Of a stretch of DNA of 64,000 nt, positions 49,184 to 58,300 are shown piece by piece (the stretch's first letter is position 1; the number at the start of each line of letters is the position of its first letter). The position numbers and the translations under genes were made by a program. The stretch covers positions 1 through 64,000 of the forward strand of contig NZ_JAODNM010000097.1 in NCBI RefSeq assembly GCF_025464955.1. The letters run 5' to 3'. Below the pieces are notes generated by a model, which searched no databases, had not been told where the DNA came from, and saw nothing but the letters and a program-made list of their open reading frames with translations. The stretch is from Amycolatopsis sp. GTDB taxonomy: Bacteria > Actinomycetota > Actinomycetes > Mycobacteriales > Pseudonocardiaceae.

Positions 49184-49477
49184 TCAGTCCCCGAGAACCC
49201 AGAGATACCCGCGTTGACGTTCAATGGTCTCGAAGATCACCCGCAGCGCGGCAATGTCATCCGCCAGTTCCGGACACCTTTCTTGAACTGTCGTCAGTTC
49301 CTCGGATATCTTGGACAGCTGCGCGACGTTGAACATCGTGTCCGCGTGCGGGTGGACACCGGCCAGGAGCTCATCCTGCTGGGCTTGGGCAACCACCCGC
49401 TCGAACTGCAACGAGACCTCGGTTCCCGCGTACGTCTGCGCGTGGACCTGGTTCCTCAAGTAAACGGAGATACCCAC
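49184..49477 (-). CDS. Candidate immunity protein of the toxin remnant
   Basis: This 97-aa soluble, mostly helical protein starts at GTG 49477 with GAGGGG upstream. It begins MGISVYLRNQVHAQTYAG and contains QFERVVAQAQQDELLAGVHP and acidic helices. No family is recognised. It starts 51 bp after the stop of the toxin-like fragment on the same strand, exactly where immunity genes of polymorphic toxins sit. The immunity role is an inference from position and size. Confidence 0.55.
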   Translation of the reverse strand: MGISVYLRNQVHAQTYAGTEVSLQFERVVAQAQQDELLAGVHPHADTMFNVAQLSKISEELTTVQERCPELADDIAALRVIFETIERQRGYLWVLGD

Positions 49478-49527
49478 AACGCGCCCCTCTGCTGCAACTC
49501 GGTTCCCTGGATTCTAGCCTCTCGCGC

Positions 49528-50100
49528 CTATTTCGGCACCGCGATGGGCTTGGGAATCGGATACATCGTCATGATGCCGCCGTATTTATCCTGCACCAGC
49601 ATGTACCAGTTGGTTGGCAGACCGCCAATGCTCCTTGAAACATTCCCAACAGGCCTTCCCGCATCCACAAGACGTTCGAAGTTTCCGTTCTGGTTGGGGC
49701 CACGGCAGTCACATTTGTTGGCCTTGTCCACCAGCGCGTCCAAATCGCTCCCAGCGTCGAATACTCCCTTTGTCTCGTCGATGGATTTTCCGCCCGCTAC
49801 GTGCACATTGAGCACTTTGTCCTCGGACGCGTTGTCAAGCATGGCGTCGACGCAGTTGACGTTGTGCACGAGTACGGCCACACCGATGGCGACGTTCTTG
49901 ATCGGTGTCCACGACCCGTCTGCCATCAACACCGGTGTGTCCGGCGTGAAGCTGTTGGCACCGCAAGCACTCTTGAGCTTCTGGACGAGCTCACCGGCGG
50001 CGTCGATGATCTTCCGACCGGCCGCCGAGCCTTCGAGGAACTTAGTCAGACCACCGGCGATCTGACCGGCACCTAAGCCGAGTACCCCTTCGGCGGGATC
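49528..50100 (-). pseudogene. Polymorphic toxin C-terminal remnant with a gutted HINT domain
   Basis: The frame carries CGANSFTPDTPVLMADGSWT / PIKNVAIG, the start of a PT-HINT (intein-like) domain, then directly VAVLVHNVNC, its end. The roughly 100 residues normally between them are missing. A C-terminal domain of about 90 residues follows (GGKSIDETKGVFDAGSDLDA, NFERLVDAGRPVGNVSRSIG, NWYMLVQDKYGGIM), the presumed toxin tip. There is no start codon after the C39 gene stop, so this is a displaced cassette ('orphan' tip) or dead gene. The toxin activity is not recognised. Confidence 0.65.
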
Positions 50101-50741
50101 AGGGTCGCGAGCTGGTTGAAGGTGAGCCAGTAGATCTGGTTGCCGCCGAAGTTCGCCGGGTCCGCGATCTTGACGGTCATGTCGGAGCTGTCGTACCCGA
50201 TCACGGTGAAGTAGTGGTAAATCGTGTAGTTCGGGTAACCCGGCGGGTGGTTGTTGGCCGGGGCGACGATGTTCGCGACGATCGCGTAACCATTGTTGAC
50301 GTCGAGGGTGATGTCCCGCCACAACAAGTCGCGCTGGGCTTGCGTCGGCGGGTCGTTGGGCATGTTCTTCGTTTCGTACCAACCGGTTCCTAGGTCGCTG
50401 TTGAGTACGCCGGTGACCTGTCCGATGTAGTCGGTGCCGTTGGTCGTGGTGCCGAGCTGAGAGGCCAAAGTGGACTGACTCGGCAGGTTGGACGTCCGCG
50501 CGGACATCGCGATCCGCGTCGCCGCGGGGCCACACCAGTAGCTCGTCACCTGAACCTGGTACGAGATGCCGAGCACAGCGTTGGGTTTGAGGTTTCCGTC
50601 GACCTTGGCCGGCGCGGCGAGCGCGTTGACGAAGGCCGGCGCGGGCGCCACGACCTTGGGCGAGGCCTGCGCCAGGCCTGGTAAAGCGAGCAAGCCGGCC
50701 ATCAAGACGGCCGCGACCGTCAGGAGTTTTCTTCCACGCAT
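50073..50741 (-). CDS. Secreted C39-like (papain-fold) cysteine peptidase
   Basis: This 222-aa protein starts at ATG 50741 with GAAGGAT upstream. It has a Sec signal KLLTVAAVLMAGLLALPGLA-QA. The catalytic Cys is in VTSYWCGPAATRIAM, the His in YTIYHYFTVIGYD, and a following Asp/Asn in DPANFGGNQ. The C39-like family includes bacteriocin-leader and cell-surface peptidases. Its 3' end abuts the toxin fragment, so the original downstream gene may have been replaced by it. Confidence 0.88.
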   Translation of the reverse strand: MRGRKLLTVAAVLMAGLLALPGLAQASPKVVAPAPAFVNALAAPAKVDGNLKPNAVLGISYQVQVTSYWCGPAATRIAMSARTSNLPSQSTLASQLGTTTNGTDYIGQVTGVLNSDLGTGWYETKNMPNDPPTQAQRDLLWRDITLDVNNGYAIVANIVAPANNHPPGYPNYTIYHYFTVIGYDSSDMTVKIADPANFGGNQIYWLTFNQLATLIPPKGYSA

Positions 50742-50870
50742 GACAGATCCTTCCCCAGTGGTGGCCGGCGGGTAATCACCGCCAGACACCGGAATCGTCA
50801 CGAAATTCGATAACTATTGCACCAGCCATCCCTGAATGGCCTACGACGAAAGTGCGATTCCCCATGCTTG

Positions 50871-50904
50871 AACGTGGGACTCGGCGTCGCGAACGTGGGA
50901 CTCG
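50871..50904. repeat. 21-bp-period AACGTGGGACTCG repeats (two units)
   Basis: AACGTGGGACTCG at 50871 and 50892 lies just beyond the radA stop (radA ends at 50910). It has the same word and period as the repeat in the membrane-protein gene at 45314. Confidence 0.7.
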
Positions 50905-50909
50905 CGAAC

Positions 50910-52271
50910 TCAGCGGGCGTAGTTGGCGGCGGTGAGGGCGCTGGCGACGTCGCCGACTTCGAGGACGCGGATGCCGTCGGGGAGCTTGCCGGAATCCGGT
51001 GGGACGAGGGCGTGGGTGAAGCCGAGCCGTTGCGCCTCGGCCAGCCGCCTGCCGACGCCGGCGACGCGCCGGATCTCGCCGGCCAAGCCGACCTCGCCGA
51101 CGGACACCAAGCGCGGCGACAACGGGAGGTCCTCGACCGAAGACGCGATCGCAAGCACCACGGCCAGGTCGATCGCGGGCTCCGTGATCTTCATGCCGCC
51201 GACCGTGGCTGTGTAGACGTCCTTGTCGCCGAGCTTCAGTCCGCCGCGCTTCTCCAGCACCGCGAGCACCATGCCGACCCGCGCCGAGTCCAGTCCGCTG
51301 ACCGCGCGCCGCGGCTGGGGCATGTTCGACTGCGCGACGAGCGCCTGCACCTCGCCGAGCAATGGCCGCTTCCCCTCGACGGCGACGGTGATCGCCGTGC
51401 CGGACACCGGCTCGCTGGTCCGGCTCATGAACAGCCCGGACGGATCCGGCACCCCAACGATGCCGTCCTCCCGTAGCTCGAAACAGCCGATCTCGTCGGC
51501 GGCGCCGAAGCGGTTCTTCACCCCACGAAGCAGCCTCAACGTCGAGTGCTTGTCCCCCTCGAACTGCAGCACGACATCGACCAGGTGCTCCAGCACCCGC
51601 GGCCCGGCGACCGAGCCGTCCTTCGTCACGTGCCCGACCAGCACGACCGGCAGCCCGCGCTCCTTGGCCATCGCGATCAGGCCCGCGGCCACCGCACGTA
51701 CCTGCGTGACCCCGCCGGGCGCGCCCTCGACCAATGGTGAAGCCATGGTCTGCACGGAATCGACGATCAGCACCCCGGGCTGGACGGCGTCGACGTGGCC
51801 GAAAATGGACGCGAGGTCGCTCTCCGCGGCCAAGTACATGTCGTCATGGACGTTGCCGGTGCGCTCGGCGCGCAGCCGAACCTGCCCCGCGGACTCCTCG
51901 CCTGTCACATACAGCGACCGACTGGTCGTCAGGGCCCACTGATAGGCGACTTCGAGCAGCAACGTCGACTTGCCGACCCCCGGCTCGCCGGCCAGCAGGA
52001 TCACCGCGCCGGGGACCAGCCCGCCGCCGAGCACCCTGTCCAGCTCGGATACACCCGTCGCCTTCGCGCGGGCCGTCTCGATGTCGACCTCGCCGATCGG
52101 CCTGGCGGGCGACGAAGGCGCCCCGGCCGCCACCCTGGCTATCGCCGGGCGGGAGTCACCGCGTTCCTCGAGCGTTCCCCAGGCCTGGCACTCGGGACAG
52201 CGACCGACCCACTTGGCCGCCTCGTACCCGCACTCGCCGCAGCGGTACGAGGAAAGCACCTTTTTGACCAC
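50910..52271 (-). CDS. radA: DNA repair protein RadA
   Basis: This 453-aa RecA-like helicase acts in recombination intermediate processing. Evidence is the N-terminal zinc finger YRCGECGYEAAKWVGRCPEC, Walker A AGEPGVGKSTLLLEVAYQ (near residue 95), the RadA-specific KNRFGAADEIGCFE, and the C-terminal Lon-protease-like domain (VGGMKITEPAIDLAVVLAIA, SVGEVGLAGEIRRVAGVGRR). It begins at GTG 52271. It follows the lpqE-like gene on the same strand, the order known from mycobacteria. Confidence 0.97.
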   Translation of the reverse strand: MVKKVLSSYRCGECGYEAAKWVGRCPECQAWGTLEERGDSRPAIARVAAGAPSSPARPIGEVDIETARAKATGVSELDRVLGGGLVPGAVILLAGEPGVGKSTLLLEVAYQWALTTSRSLYVTGEESAGQVRLRAERTGNVHDDMYLAAESDLASIFGHVDAVQPGVLIVDSVQTMASPLVEGAPGGVTQVRAVAAGLIAMAKERGLPVVLVGHVTKDGSVAGPRVLEHLVDVVLQFEGDKHSTLRLLRGVKNRFGAADEIGCFELREDGIVGVPDPSGLFMSRTSEPVSGTAITVAVEGKRPLLGEVQALVAQSNMPQPRRAVSGLDSARVGMVLAVLEKRGGLKLGDKDVYTATVGGMKITEPAIDLAVVLAIASSVEDLPLSPRLVSVGEVGLAGEIRRVAGVGRRLAEAQRLGFTHALVPPDSGKLPDGIRVLEVGDVASALTAANYAR

Positions 52272-52307
52272 CAGCAGAGGCTAGCCGCGAGGTCCGACAA
52301 TTCCCGC

Positions 52308-52994
52308 TTACGAAGCCGCGGCGGTCGGCGCGGCGATCGGCATGGCCACGGTGACCGGGCCGGCGTCGCGGAAGGTGAAGACGACGTTGATCGTCTGACC
52401 GGACCACACCGCCTGCTTGAGCCCCTGCAGCACGACCGTGGCCTTGCCGACGGTGATCGGCGCGGCGCTGATCGACGACGCCGGAGAAGAAGAAGGAGAA
52501 GTCGCGGACGAGCTGTCCGAGGACGAGGACGACGTGCCGGTGCCCGGGGTGGTCGGCGTGGTCGACGGCGCAGCCAGAGTGGTCGACGGTGCCACCGGCG
52601 CGTTCGAGTCACCGGTCGCCTCGGGCTGGTCCACCGGGCCGATGACGAGCGTGTGCCCGGCGACGATCACGTTGGAGCCGGTCACGGTGGCGCTATCGGC
52701 GGCCGGGGAGGACACCGAGAGCAGCTCGTCGTCCTGGGCGCCCTGGTTGATGATCCGCAGTGTCAGCGACGCCGGGGAACCGGCCGTGTAAGCCTGCCCG
52801 GTCGGCGGGAACTCCAGCGCGGCATCTCGCAGCACCAGGGTCTTGACCTGCGCATACGCGCCGTTCACCGCGGGCTGCTGGGTGGCCGTCTGAGTGATCT
52901 GGCCTGCCCCGCAACCGGCGAGCAGCAGTGCTGCTCCAGCGGTCAGCGCGACCATCCCGGTAGAGCCGAGCACGCGACGATTCTGCAGCCTCAC
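52308..52994 (-). CDS. LpqE-like lipoprotein
   Basis: This 228-aa protein starts at GTG 52994 after GGAAGGAC. The signal ends with the lipobox LLLAGC. A beta-rich PCu(A)C-like core follows (LVLRDAALEFPPTGQAYTAG, LTLRIINQGAQDDELLSVSS, ITVGKATVVLQGLKQAVWSG) with a long Ser/Thr/Pro low-complexity insert. The position between carD and radA matches M. tuberculosis lpqE (Rv3584). The function is unknown; copper-chaperone similarity is only structural. Confidence 0.82.
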   Translation of the reverse strand: MRLQNRRVLGSTGMVALTAGAALLLAGCGAGQITQTATQQPAVNGAYAQVKTLVLRDAALEFPPTGQAYTAGSPASLTLRIINQGAQDDELLSVSSPAADSATVTGSNVIVAGHTLVIGPVDQPEATGDSNAPVAPSTTLAAPSTTPTTPGTGTSSSSSDSSSATSPSSSPASSISAAPITVGKATVVLQGLKQAVWSGQTINVVFTFRDAGPVTVAMPIAAPTAAAS

Positions 52995-53281
52995 GTCCGA
53001 GTCCTTCCCAGCTTGTCGCCTCAACACCGCGAAGACTAGCCGGGCGCCTCGCCCACGGGAGAACCTGGTGTGGGTTGGGCGCGCCGCCCCAGGCCGGGCC
53101 CGGCGAAGATCAACGCGAGATCCACCGTCCATAGTGGATTTGCGATTATTCGCGAACCAGTTTGCCGTCACCTGCATGAGCATGGGAAACGCACGTTTGT
53201 CAACCCCCGTCCGCCGTGACAAAGGGCCGCTGACCTGCGACGACGGATCCGGGCCGGTAGGTGCCCCCGCGCGCGTCGTGC

Positions 53282-53287
53282 TAAGAT
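53282..53287 (+). promoter_or_regulatory. Probable -10 element of carD
   Basis: TAAGAT matches the actinobacterial TANNNT -10 consensus and stands 28 bp upstream of the carD start. The ribosome site follows in AAAGGGGCAGAGG. Confidence 0.6.
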
Positions 53288-53314
53288 GGCGTTAGCGAAA
53301 GGGGCAGAGGACAC

Positions 53315-53806
53315 ATGGTTTTCAAGGTCGGAGAGACCGTCGTCTACCCGCACCACGGTGCCGCACTCATCGAGGCCATCGAAACCCGCGTGATCAAGGG
53401 CGAGGAAAAGAAGTACCTCGTCCTCAAAGTCGCGCAAGGGGATCTCACGGTTCGAGTGCCCGCTGACAACGCTGAGATCGTAGGCGTTCGTGACGTGGTC
53501 GGGCAAGAAGGACTGGACAAGGTTTTCGACGTACTGCGTGCTCCCCACACCGAAGAGCCCACGAACTGGTCTCGTCGGTACAAGGCCAACCTCGAGAAAC
53601 TCGCCTCCGGCGATGTGAACAAGGTGGCTGAAGTGGTGCGCGACCTTTGGCGGCGAGAGAAGGACCGCGGCCTGTCCGCGGGCGAGAAGCGCATGCTGGC
53701 CAAGGCTCGGCAGATCCTGGTCAGCGAACTCGCACTCGCCGAAGGAACAGACGAGGACAAGGCTGGAGTCCTCCTCGACGAGGTTCTGGAAACCGCGGCG
53801 GTCTGA
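53315..53806 (+). CDS. carD: CarD family RNA polymerase-binding transcription factor
   Basis: This 163-aa protein stabilises RNA polymerase open complexes. The N-terminal Tudor-like RNAP-interaction domain is [20 protein letters not shown]. The C-terminal helical DNA-binding domain contains [20 protein letters not shown] and [20 protein letters not shown], with the conserved Trp. The start is ATG 53315. It is the first gene of carD-ispD-ispF, divergent from lpqE-radA, as in mycobacteria. Confidence 0.97.
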   Translation: MVFKVGETVVYPHHGAALIEAIETRVIKGEEKKYLVLKVAQGDLTVRVPADNAEIVGVRDVVGQEGLDKVFDVLRAPHTEEPTNWSRRYKANLEKLASGDVNKVAEVVRDLWRREKDRGLSAGEKRMLAKARQILVSELALAEGTDEDKAGVLLDEVLETAAV

Positions 53807-53833
53807 CCCCGGGAAAGGGATTCGTCCACGACG

Positions 53834-54496
53834 ATGAACGTCGTCGCGTTCGTTACCGCTGCCGATCGTGCCCCTGGTGAGCTCGACGTACTTTCACCGG
53901 TACATGGTCAAACGCTCCTGACGCACGCCGTGCGGGGGCTGCTCGACGCCGGATACGTGGATCTGGTGGTCGTGGTGGCTCCCCCGCGGCGCGCTGTCAT
54001 GTTCACCGCCGCGCTGCGGGAGCTCGGCGCACGCGGCGACGCCTGCCGGGTGGTGGAAGCAGCATCCCTCTGGCTTGCGATCGAAGCCACCGAAATTCCC
54101 GAAATCACCGTTGCCGCCTTTGATGTCGCTCTGGTCCACGACGGCGACCGGGCGTTCACGCCGCCGTCGGTGGTCCGGACCGTCGTCGACGCCGTCCGCG
54201 CCGGGGCGCCCGCGGTCGTCCCCGTCCTGCCGATGGCAGACACCGTGAAGCTCGTCGACGAAACCGGCGTGATTGTCGCCACTCAAGACCGCGAGCTCCT
54301 GCGAACCGCTCAGACCCCGCTCGGCTTCACACCTGCCGCGCTGCGGGCCGCCGTCGAAACCGGCGAAGTGGACCTCACCACCCTCGAAATGCGGGTCGTC
54401 GAAGGCCATCCCAACGCGATGCGCGTCACCACCCCGTTCGGCCTAGTGCTGGCCGACGCCGTCCTGGCGGCGAAGGAAGACGAGAAAAGCCTGTGA
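53834..54496 (+). CDS. ispD: IspD-like (MEP cytidylyltransferase family) protein with a degenerate active-site loop
   Basis: This 220-aa protein lies in the normal ispD position (after carD, overlapping ispF by GTGA). The fold is recognisable: [40 protein letters not shown] and [15 protein letters not shown]. The N-terminal nucleotide loop, which in IspD is AAGxGxRxG...PK, is here [15 protein letters not shown], lacking the glycines and the catalytic Lys. VHDAARP has become VHDGDRA. It is named by synteny. Whether it still makes CDP-methylerythritol is doubtful, and another ispD could exist elsewhere. Confidence 0.8.
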   Translation: MNVVAFVTAADRAPGELDVLSPVHGQTLLTHAVRGLLDAGYVDLVVVVAPPRRAVMFTAALRELGARGDACRVVEAASLWLAIEATEIPEITVAAFDVALVHDGDRAFTPPSVVRTVVDAVRAGAPAVVPVLPMADTVKLVDETGVIVATQDRELLRTAQTPLGFTPAALRAAVETGEVDLTTLEMRVVEGHPNAMRVTTPFGLVLADAVLAAKEDEKSL

Positions 54497-54984
54497 GAGT
54501 CGGTAACGGCGTCGATGTTCACCCGATCGAGCCAGGTCGGGTGTGCTGGATGGCGGGCCTCGAGTGGCCCGGCGTCGACGGCTGCGCCGGGCACTCCGAC
54601 GGCGACGTCGCGGCACACGCGCTGTGTGACGCGCTGCTCTCCGCCGCCGGGCTCGGCGACCTCGGCTCGGTCTTCGGCACCGGCGACCCGCGCATGGTGG
54701 GCGCCCACGGCGCCGAGATGCTCGCCGAGGTCCGGGGCCTGCTCGAAGCCGCCGGTTGGCGGGTCGGCAACGCGACCGTGCAGATCGTCGGCAACGCGCC
54801 CCGCATCGGCACCCGCCGCGAAGAGGCCCAACGTGTGCTCAGCGAGGCCGTCGGCGGCCCGGTCAGCGTCTCCGGCACGACGTCGGACGGACTCGGCCTG
54901 ACCGGCCGAGGCGAGGGCGTCGCGGCGATCGCGACGGCACTGCTCCTGACTCGTGAGCGTTCCAACCGGCTAGAACCGGCCTGA
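54493..54984 (+). CDS. ispF: 2-C-methyl-D-erythritol 2,4-cyclodiphosphate synthase
   Basis: This 163-aa protein catalyses the fifth MEP-pathway step. Motifs are [10 protein letters not shown] (metal-binding Asp/His), [19 protein letters not shown] (metal His and active-site loop) and [14 protein letters not shown] (cytidine site). The start GTG 54493 overlaps the ispD stop, so translation is coupled. All active-site residues look intact, in contrast to its neighbour ispD. Confidence 0.96.
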   Translation: MRVGNGVDVHPIEPGRVCWMAGLEWPGVDGCAGHSDGDVAAHALCDALLSAAGLGDLGSVFGTGDPRMVGAHGAEMLAEVRGLLEAAGWRVGNATVQIVGNAPRIGTRREEAQRVLSEAVGGPVSVSGTTSDGLGLTGRGEGVAAIATALLLTRERSNRLEPA

Positions 54985-54996
54985 ACACTCACGAGT
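54949..54996. terminator. Hairpin at the end of the carD-ispD-ispF operon
   Basis: ACTCGTGAGCGTT (54949-54961) pairs with AACACTCACGAGT (54984-54996) with one mismatch. The left arm lies inside the last codons of ispF and the right arm begins at its stop. Confidence 0.65.
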
Positions 54997-55042
54997 AGAT
55001 GGTTTAAACCACTTAGCTCCCCAGTGACCGGTAACTCCACGC

Positions 55043-55048
55043 TAGAAT
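55043..55048 (+). promoter_or_regulatory. -10 element for a leaderless HAD-phosphatase transcript
   Basis: TAGAAT ends 7 nt before the GTG at 55056, and no Shine-Dalgarno is present. That spacing puts the transcription start at or next to the start codon, so a leaderless mRNA is expected. Confidence 0.65.
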
Positions 55049-55055
55049 TGGGCAA

Positions 55056-55742
55056 GTGACGATACGGGCTGTGCTGTTCGACTTCTCCGGTACCTTGTTC
55101 CGCCTCGAGCAGGATGAATCCTGGCTGGCCGACCTCACCGACCACGGCGGGGACAGGCTCGACTTCGAGGCCCAGACCGAACTGATGCGACGGATGACCG
55201 CCCCCGTCGGCCAAGTGGTCGACCTCGACGACGAACACCGGCACGCCTGGGAGAACCGCGACCTCGACCCCGGCCTGCACAAGAAGGTCTACCTCGAGGT
55301 CCTCAAACAGTCGGGGGTGCCCCGTGCCGAGCAGGCGCGCGCGCTCTACGACCGGCTGATCACGCCGACGCAGTGGACGCCGTACCCGGACACCGAGGCC
55401 GCGCTCAAGGGGCCGTCCGGCCGGGGGCTGCGCGTCGGGGTGCTGAGCAACATCGCGTTCGACATCCGGCCGGCGTTCGCGTCGCGCGGCTGGGACGCCT
55501 ACGTCGACGCGTTCGTCCTCTCGTTCGAGGAGGGCGTGATCAAACCCGACCCGGCGATCTTCCAGATCGCCGTCGACCGGCTCGGCGTGCCCGCCGAAGA
55601 TACGCTGATGGTGGGTGACAGCGAGGAGGCCGACGGCGGCGCCAGGGCCCTGGGCTGCGCGTTCGCCCTGGTCGACCCACTGCCGACCACCGGCCGCCCC
55701 GATGCCCTCCTGGCGGCGCTGCGAGCACACGGCGTCGGCTAG
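55056..55742 (+). CDS. HAD family hydrolase
   Basis: This 228-aa protein starts at GTG 55056. HAD motif I is VLFDFSGTLFRL (nucleophile Asp; Ser replaces the usual second Asp, an accepted variant). Motif II is VGVLSNIAFD, motif III is VIKPDPAIFQ, and motif IV is TLMVGDSEEADGGAR. A helical cap lies between motifs I and II. It resembles subfamily IA phosphatases acting on small phosphorylated metabolites; the substrate is unknown. It stands alone between ispF and cysS. Confidence 0.9.
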   Translation: MTIRAVLFDFSGTLFRLEQDESWLADLTDHGGDRLDFEAQTELMRRMTAPVGQVVDLDDEHRHAWENRDLDPGLHKKVYLEVLKQSGVPRAEQARALYDRLITPTQWTPYPDTEAALKGPSGRGLRVGVLSNIAFDIRPAFASRGWDAYVDAFVLSFEEGVIKPDPAIFQIAVDRLGVPAEDTLMVGDSEEADGGARALGCAFALVDPLPTTGRPDALLAALRAHGVG

Positions 55743-55781
55743 CATGCGGGCTCCGGTGAGCCATCGCTCACGCGGTACCCG

Positions 55782-55787
55782 TACCCT
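55782..55787 (+). promoter_or_regulatory. -10 element for a probably leaderless cysS transcript
   Basis: TACCCT lies 6 nt before the cysS GTG. The region also contains GTACCCGTACCC and lacks a ribosome site, so leaderless initiation is likely. Confidence 0.5.
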
Positions 55788-55793
55788 TTCCGG

Positions 55794-57185
55794 GTGGTCT
55801 TACACCTCTTCGACACGGCGACGCGCAGCTCGCGGGAGTTCCATCCCGCGCAGAGTGGAACGGCGTCCATCTACGTGTGTGGGGCCACCGTGCAGGGCAT
55901 CCCCCATATCGGGCACGTCCGGGGTGCGCTGAACTACGACGTTCTCCGGCGCTGGCTTGTCCACAATGGACTCGACGTGCGGCTCGTCCGCAACGTCACG
56001 GACATCGACGACAAGATCCTCGCCAAAGCCGCCGACGCCGATCGGCCGTGGTGGGAGTGGGCCGCGACACACGAGCGCGCCTTCGAGGACGCCTACGAGG
56101 CGCTCGGCTGCCTGGCGCCGTCGATCGCGCCGCGCGCGACCGGGCATGTCACCCAGATGGTCGACTTGATGCAGCGGCTGATCGACAGCGGCCACGCGTA
56201 CGCCGCCGACGGTGACGTCTACTTCTCCGTCGAGTCGTTCCGCGCGTACGGCGAACTGTCCGGCCACCGGCTCGACGAGGTCCAGCAGGGCGAGACCCCG
56301 ACCAGGGGCAAGCGCGACCCGCGCGACTTCACGCTGTGGAAGAGCACGAAGCCCGGCGAGCCGTCCTGGCCGACGCCGTGGGGCGACGGCAGGCCCGGCT
56401 GGCACCTCGAGTGCTCCGCGATGGCGACGGCGTACCTCGGCAGCGAGTTCGACATCCACGGCGGCGGCGTCGACCTGGTTTTCCCGCACCATGAGAACGA
56501 GCGCGCGCAGTCCAACGCCGTCGGCGACCCGTTCGCCCGGTTCTGGCTGCACAACGCCTGGGTGACGCTGTCCGGCGAGAAAATGTCGAAGTCGCTCGGC
56601 AATACTGTGTCGATCCCGGAGATGCTGCGGAAGTACCGCGCGCCGGAGCTGCGGTACTACCTCATCCAACCGCACTACCGGTCGACGATCGAGTACTCCG
56701 ACGGCGCGGTCACCGAGGCCGCGCAGGCCTACCAGCGGATCGAGCAGTTCCTCCGCCGCGTGGCCGCCATCGTCGGCGACGTCCACGTCGGCACCATCCG
56801 GAGAGAGTTCGCGGCCGCGCTGGACGAAGACCTCGCCACCCCTCAGGCCTTCGCAGTGCTGCACAACACGGTCCGCGAAGGTAACGCCGCGCTCGACGCG
56901 GCCGACACTAAAGGGGCACTCGAAATCGCCGCGTCGGTGCGCGCGATGACGGCCGTGCTCGGGCTGGACCCGCTTTCGGAGCGCTGGGCGGAGACGTCCA
57001 CTGGGCAGACACCCACCCGGCAGGCGCTGACCGACCTGGTCGAAGGCCTGCTCAAGGAGCGCCAACTGGCACGAGCCGAGCGGGATTTCGCCCGCTCGGA
57101 CGCCGTGCGTGACCGCCTCGCCGAGGCGGGCATCGCGGTGGAGGACACCCCCCAAGGTCCGATGTGGACGGTGCGGGACGCCTAG
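55794..57185 (+). CDS. cysS: Cysteinyl-tRNA synthetase
   Basis: This is a 463-aa class I aminoacyl-tRNA synthetase. The zinc and active-site Cys is in [19 protein letters not shown] (HIGH motif), the specificity and zinc region in [14 protein letters not shown] and [19 protein letters not shown], and the KMSKS motif in [13 protein letters not shown]. It starts at GTG 55794. It is followed by rlmB as in mycobacteria. The length and domains match true CysS rather than the mycothiol ligase MshC (about 410 aa). Confidence 0.96.
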   Translation: MVLHLFDTATRSSREFHPAQSGTASIYVCGATVQGIPHIGHVRGALNYDVLRRWLVHNGLDVRLVRNVTDIDDKILAKAADADRPWWEWAATHERAFEDAYEALGCLAPSIAPRATGHVTQMVDLMQRLIDSGHAYAADGDVYFSVESFRAYGELSGHRLDEVQQGETPTRGKRDPRDFTLWKSTKPGEPSWPTPWGDGRPGWHLECSAMATAYLGSEFDIHGGGVDLVFPHHENERAQSNAVGDPFARFWLHNAWVTLSGEKMSKSLGNTVSIPEMLRKYRAPELRYYLIQPHYRSTIEYSDGAVTEAAQAYQRIEQFLRRVAAIVGDVHVGTIRREFAAALDEDLATPQAFAVLHNTVREGNAALDAADTKGALEIAASVRAMTAVLGLDPLSERWAETSTGQTPTRQALTDLVEGLLKERQLARAERDFARSDAVRDRLAEAGIAVEDTPQGPMWTVRDA

Positions 57186-57257
57186 CGGGGCGCGGGCAGA
57201 CAGGCGTGGCAGCAGCCGCGCACGGCTTCACACCAACACAGTTAGAGACTGATAGAC

Positions 57258-58211
57258 ATGGCAGGCAATTCCCGGCGTCAAGGCGCGATCCGCAAGGTCG
57301 GCACGAAGAAGGGCCCGGTTGTCGGCTCCGGCGGCCAGCGGCGCGCGGCGCTCGAAGGCAGGGGTCCGACGCCCAAGGCGGAGGACCGGCCGAACCACAA
57401 GAACTACCGGAAGCCGGGCGCCGACAAGCGCGACCAGTCACGGACCAAGAAGGCCGAGCGGCCCGAGCTGATCGCCGGCCGCAACCCGGTCGTCGAGGCG
57501 CTACGCGCCGCGATTCCGGCGACCGCGCTGTACGTCGCGATCAACATCGAGGCCGACGACCGCGTGACCGACGCGGTCCGCATGGCCGCGGACCGGGGCA
57601 TCTCGATCCTGGAGATCCCGCGCGAGGAGCTCGATCGCAAGACGAACCGCGCGGTGCACCAGGGCCTCGGCCTGCAGGTGCCGCCGTTCGACTACGCCCA
57701 CCCCGACGAGCTGATGCAGGCCGCCCGTGACTCCGGCGAGCCCGCCCTGTTCGTCGCGCTCGACGGCGTCACCGACCCCCGCAACCTCGGCGCGGTCATC
57801 CGCTCCGCGGCCGCGTTCGGCGCACACGGCGTCCTCCTGCAGGAGCGGCGTAGTGCCGGCATGACGGCCGTGGCGTGGCGGACAAGCGCCGGAACGGCCG
57901 CGAAGCTGCCGGTCGCGCTGGCCACGAACCTGACGCGTCAGCTCAAGGCGTGGGCCGAGAAGGGCCTGATGATCGTCGGCCTCGACGCCGAGGGCTCGGT
58001 CGACATCGACCAGCTCGACGTCGCCACGGACCCGGTCGTCATCGTGCTCGGCGGCGAGGGCAAGGGCCTGACCCGCCTCGTCGGCGAGACCTGCGATGCG
58101 ACGGTGTCGATTCCGATGGCGCACGGCGTCGAGTCGCTCAACGCCTCCGTCGCCGCGGGCGTCCTGCTGGCCGAGGTGGCACGACGTCGCCGCCTGGCCG
58201 GCCGTATGTGA
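57258..58211 (+). CDS. rlmB: 23S rRNA 2'-O-ribose methyltransferase RlmB-like (SPOUT/TrmH)
   Basis: This is a 317-aa protein. Residues 1-70 are a Lys/Arg-rich extension typical of actinobacterial members. Residues 75-150 are the L30e-like RNA-binding domain ([12 protein letters not shown]), followed by the SPOUT knot domain ([55 protein letters not shown]). It probably methylates G2251-type 23S rRNA. It is 72 bp after cysS. Confidence 0.95.
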   Translation: MAGNSRRQGAIRKVGTKKGPVVGSGGQRRAALEGRGPTPKAEDRPNHKNYRKPGADKRDQSRTKKAERPELIAGRNPVVEALRAAIPATALYVAINIEADDRVTDAVRMAADRGISILEIPREELDRKTNRAVHQGLGLQVPPFDYAHPDELMQAARDSGEPALFVALDGVTDPRNLGAVIRSAAAFGAHGVLLQERRSAGMTAVAWRTSAGTAAKLPVALATNLTRQLKAWAEKGLMIVGLDAEGSVDIDQLDVATDPVVIVLGGEGKGLTRLVGETCDATVSIPMAHGVESLNASVAAGVLLAEVARRRRLAGRM

Positions 58212-58221
58212 CCGCTTCAAA

Positions 58222-58278
58222 GACCCCTCGGGGCCACCCTCGTGGCGTTCAAGGCCACAGGGGTGGCCCCGAGGGGTC
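58222..58278. terminator. Strong bidirectional hairpin after rlmB
   Basis: An 18-bp perfect stem (GACCCCTCGGGGCCACCC and its complement at 58261-58278) encloses a 21-nt loop that can itself pair GTGGC/GCCAC. It separates the convergent rlmB and 58301-58810 genes. Confidence 0.9.
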
Positions 58279-58300
58279 CGCGCACCCAGCGTGACCGCCG

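Noticed and set aside
55794-57185. MshC (mycothiol ligase) instead of CysS
   Set aside because: Length (463 aa), full C-terminal domain and synteny with rlmB favour cysteinyl-tRNA synthetase.
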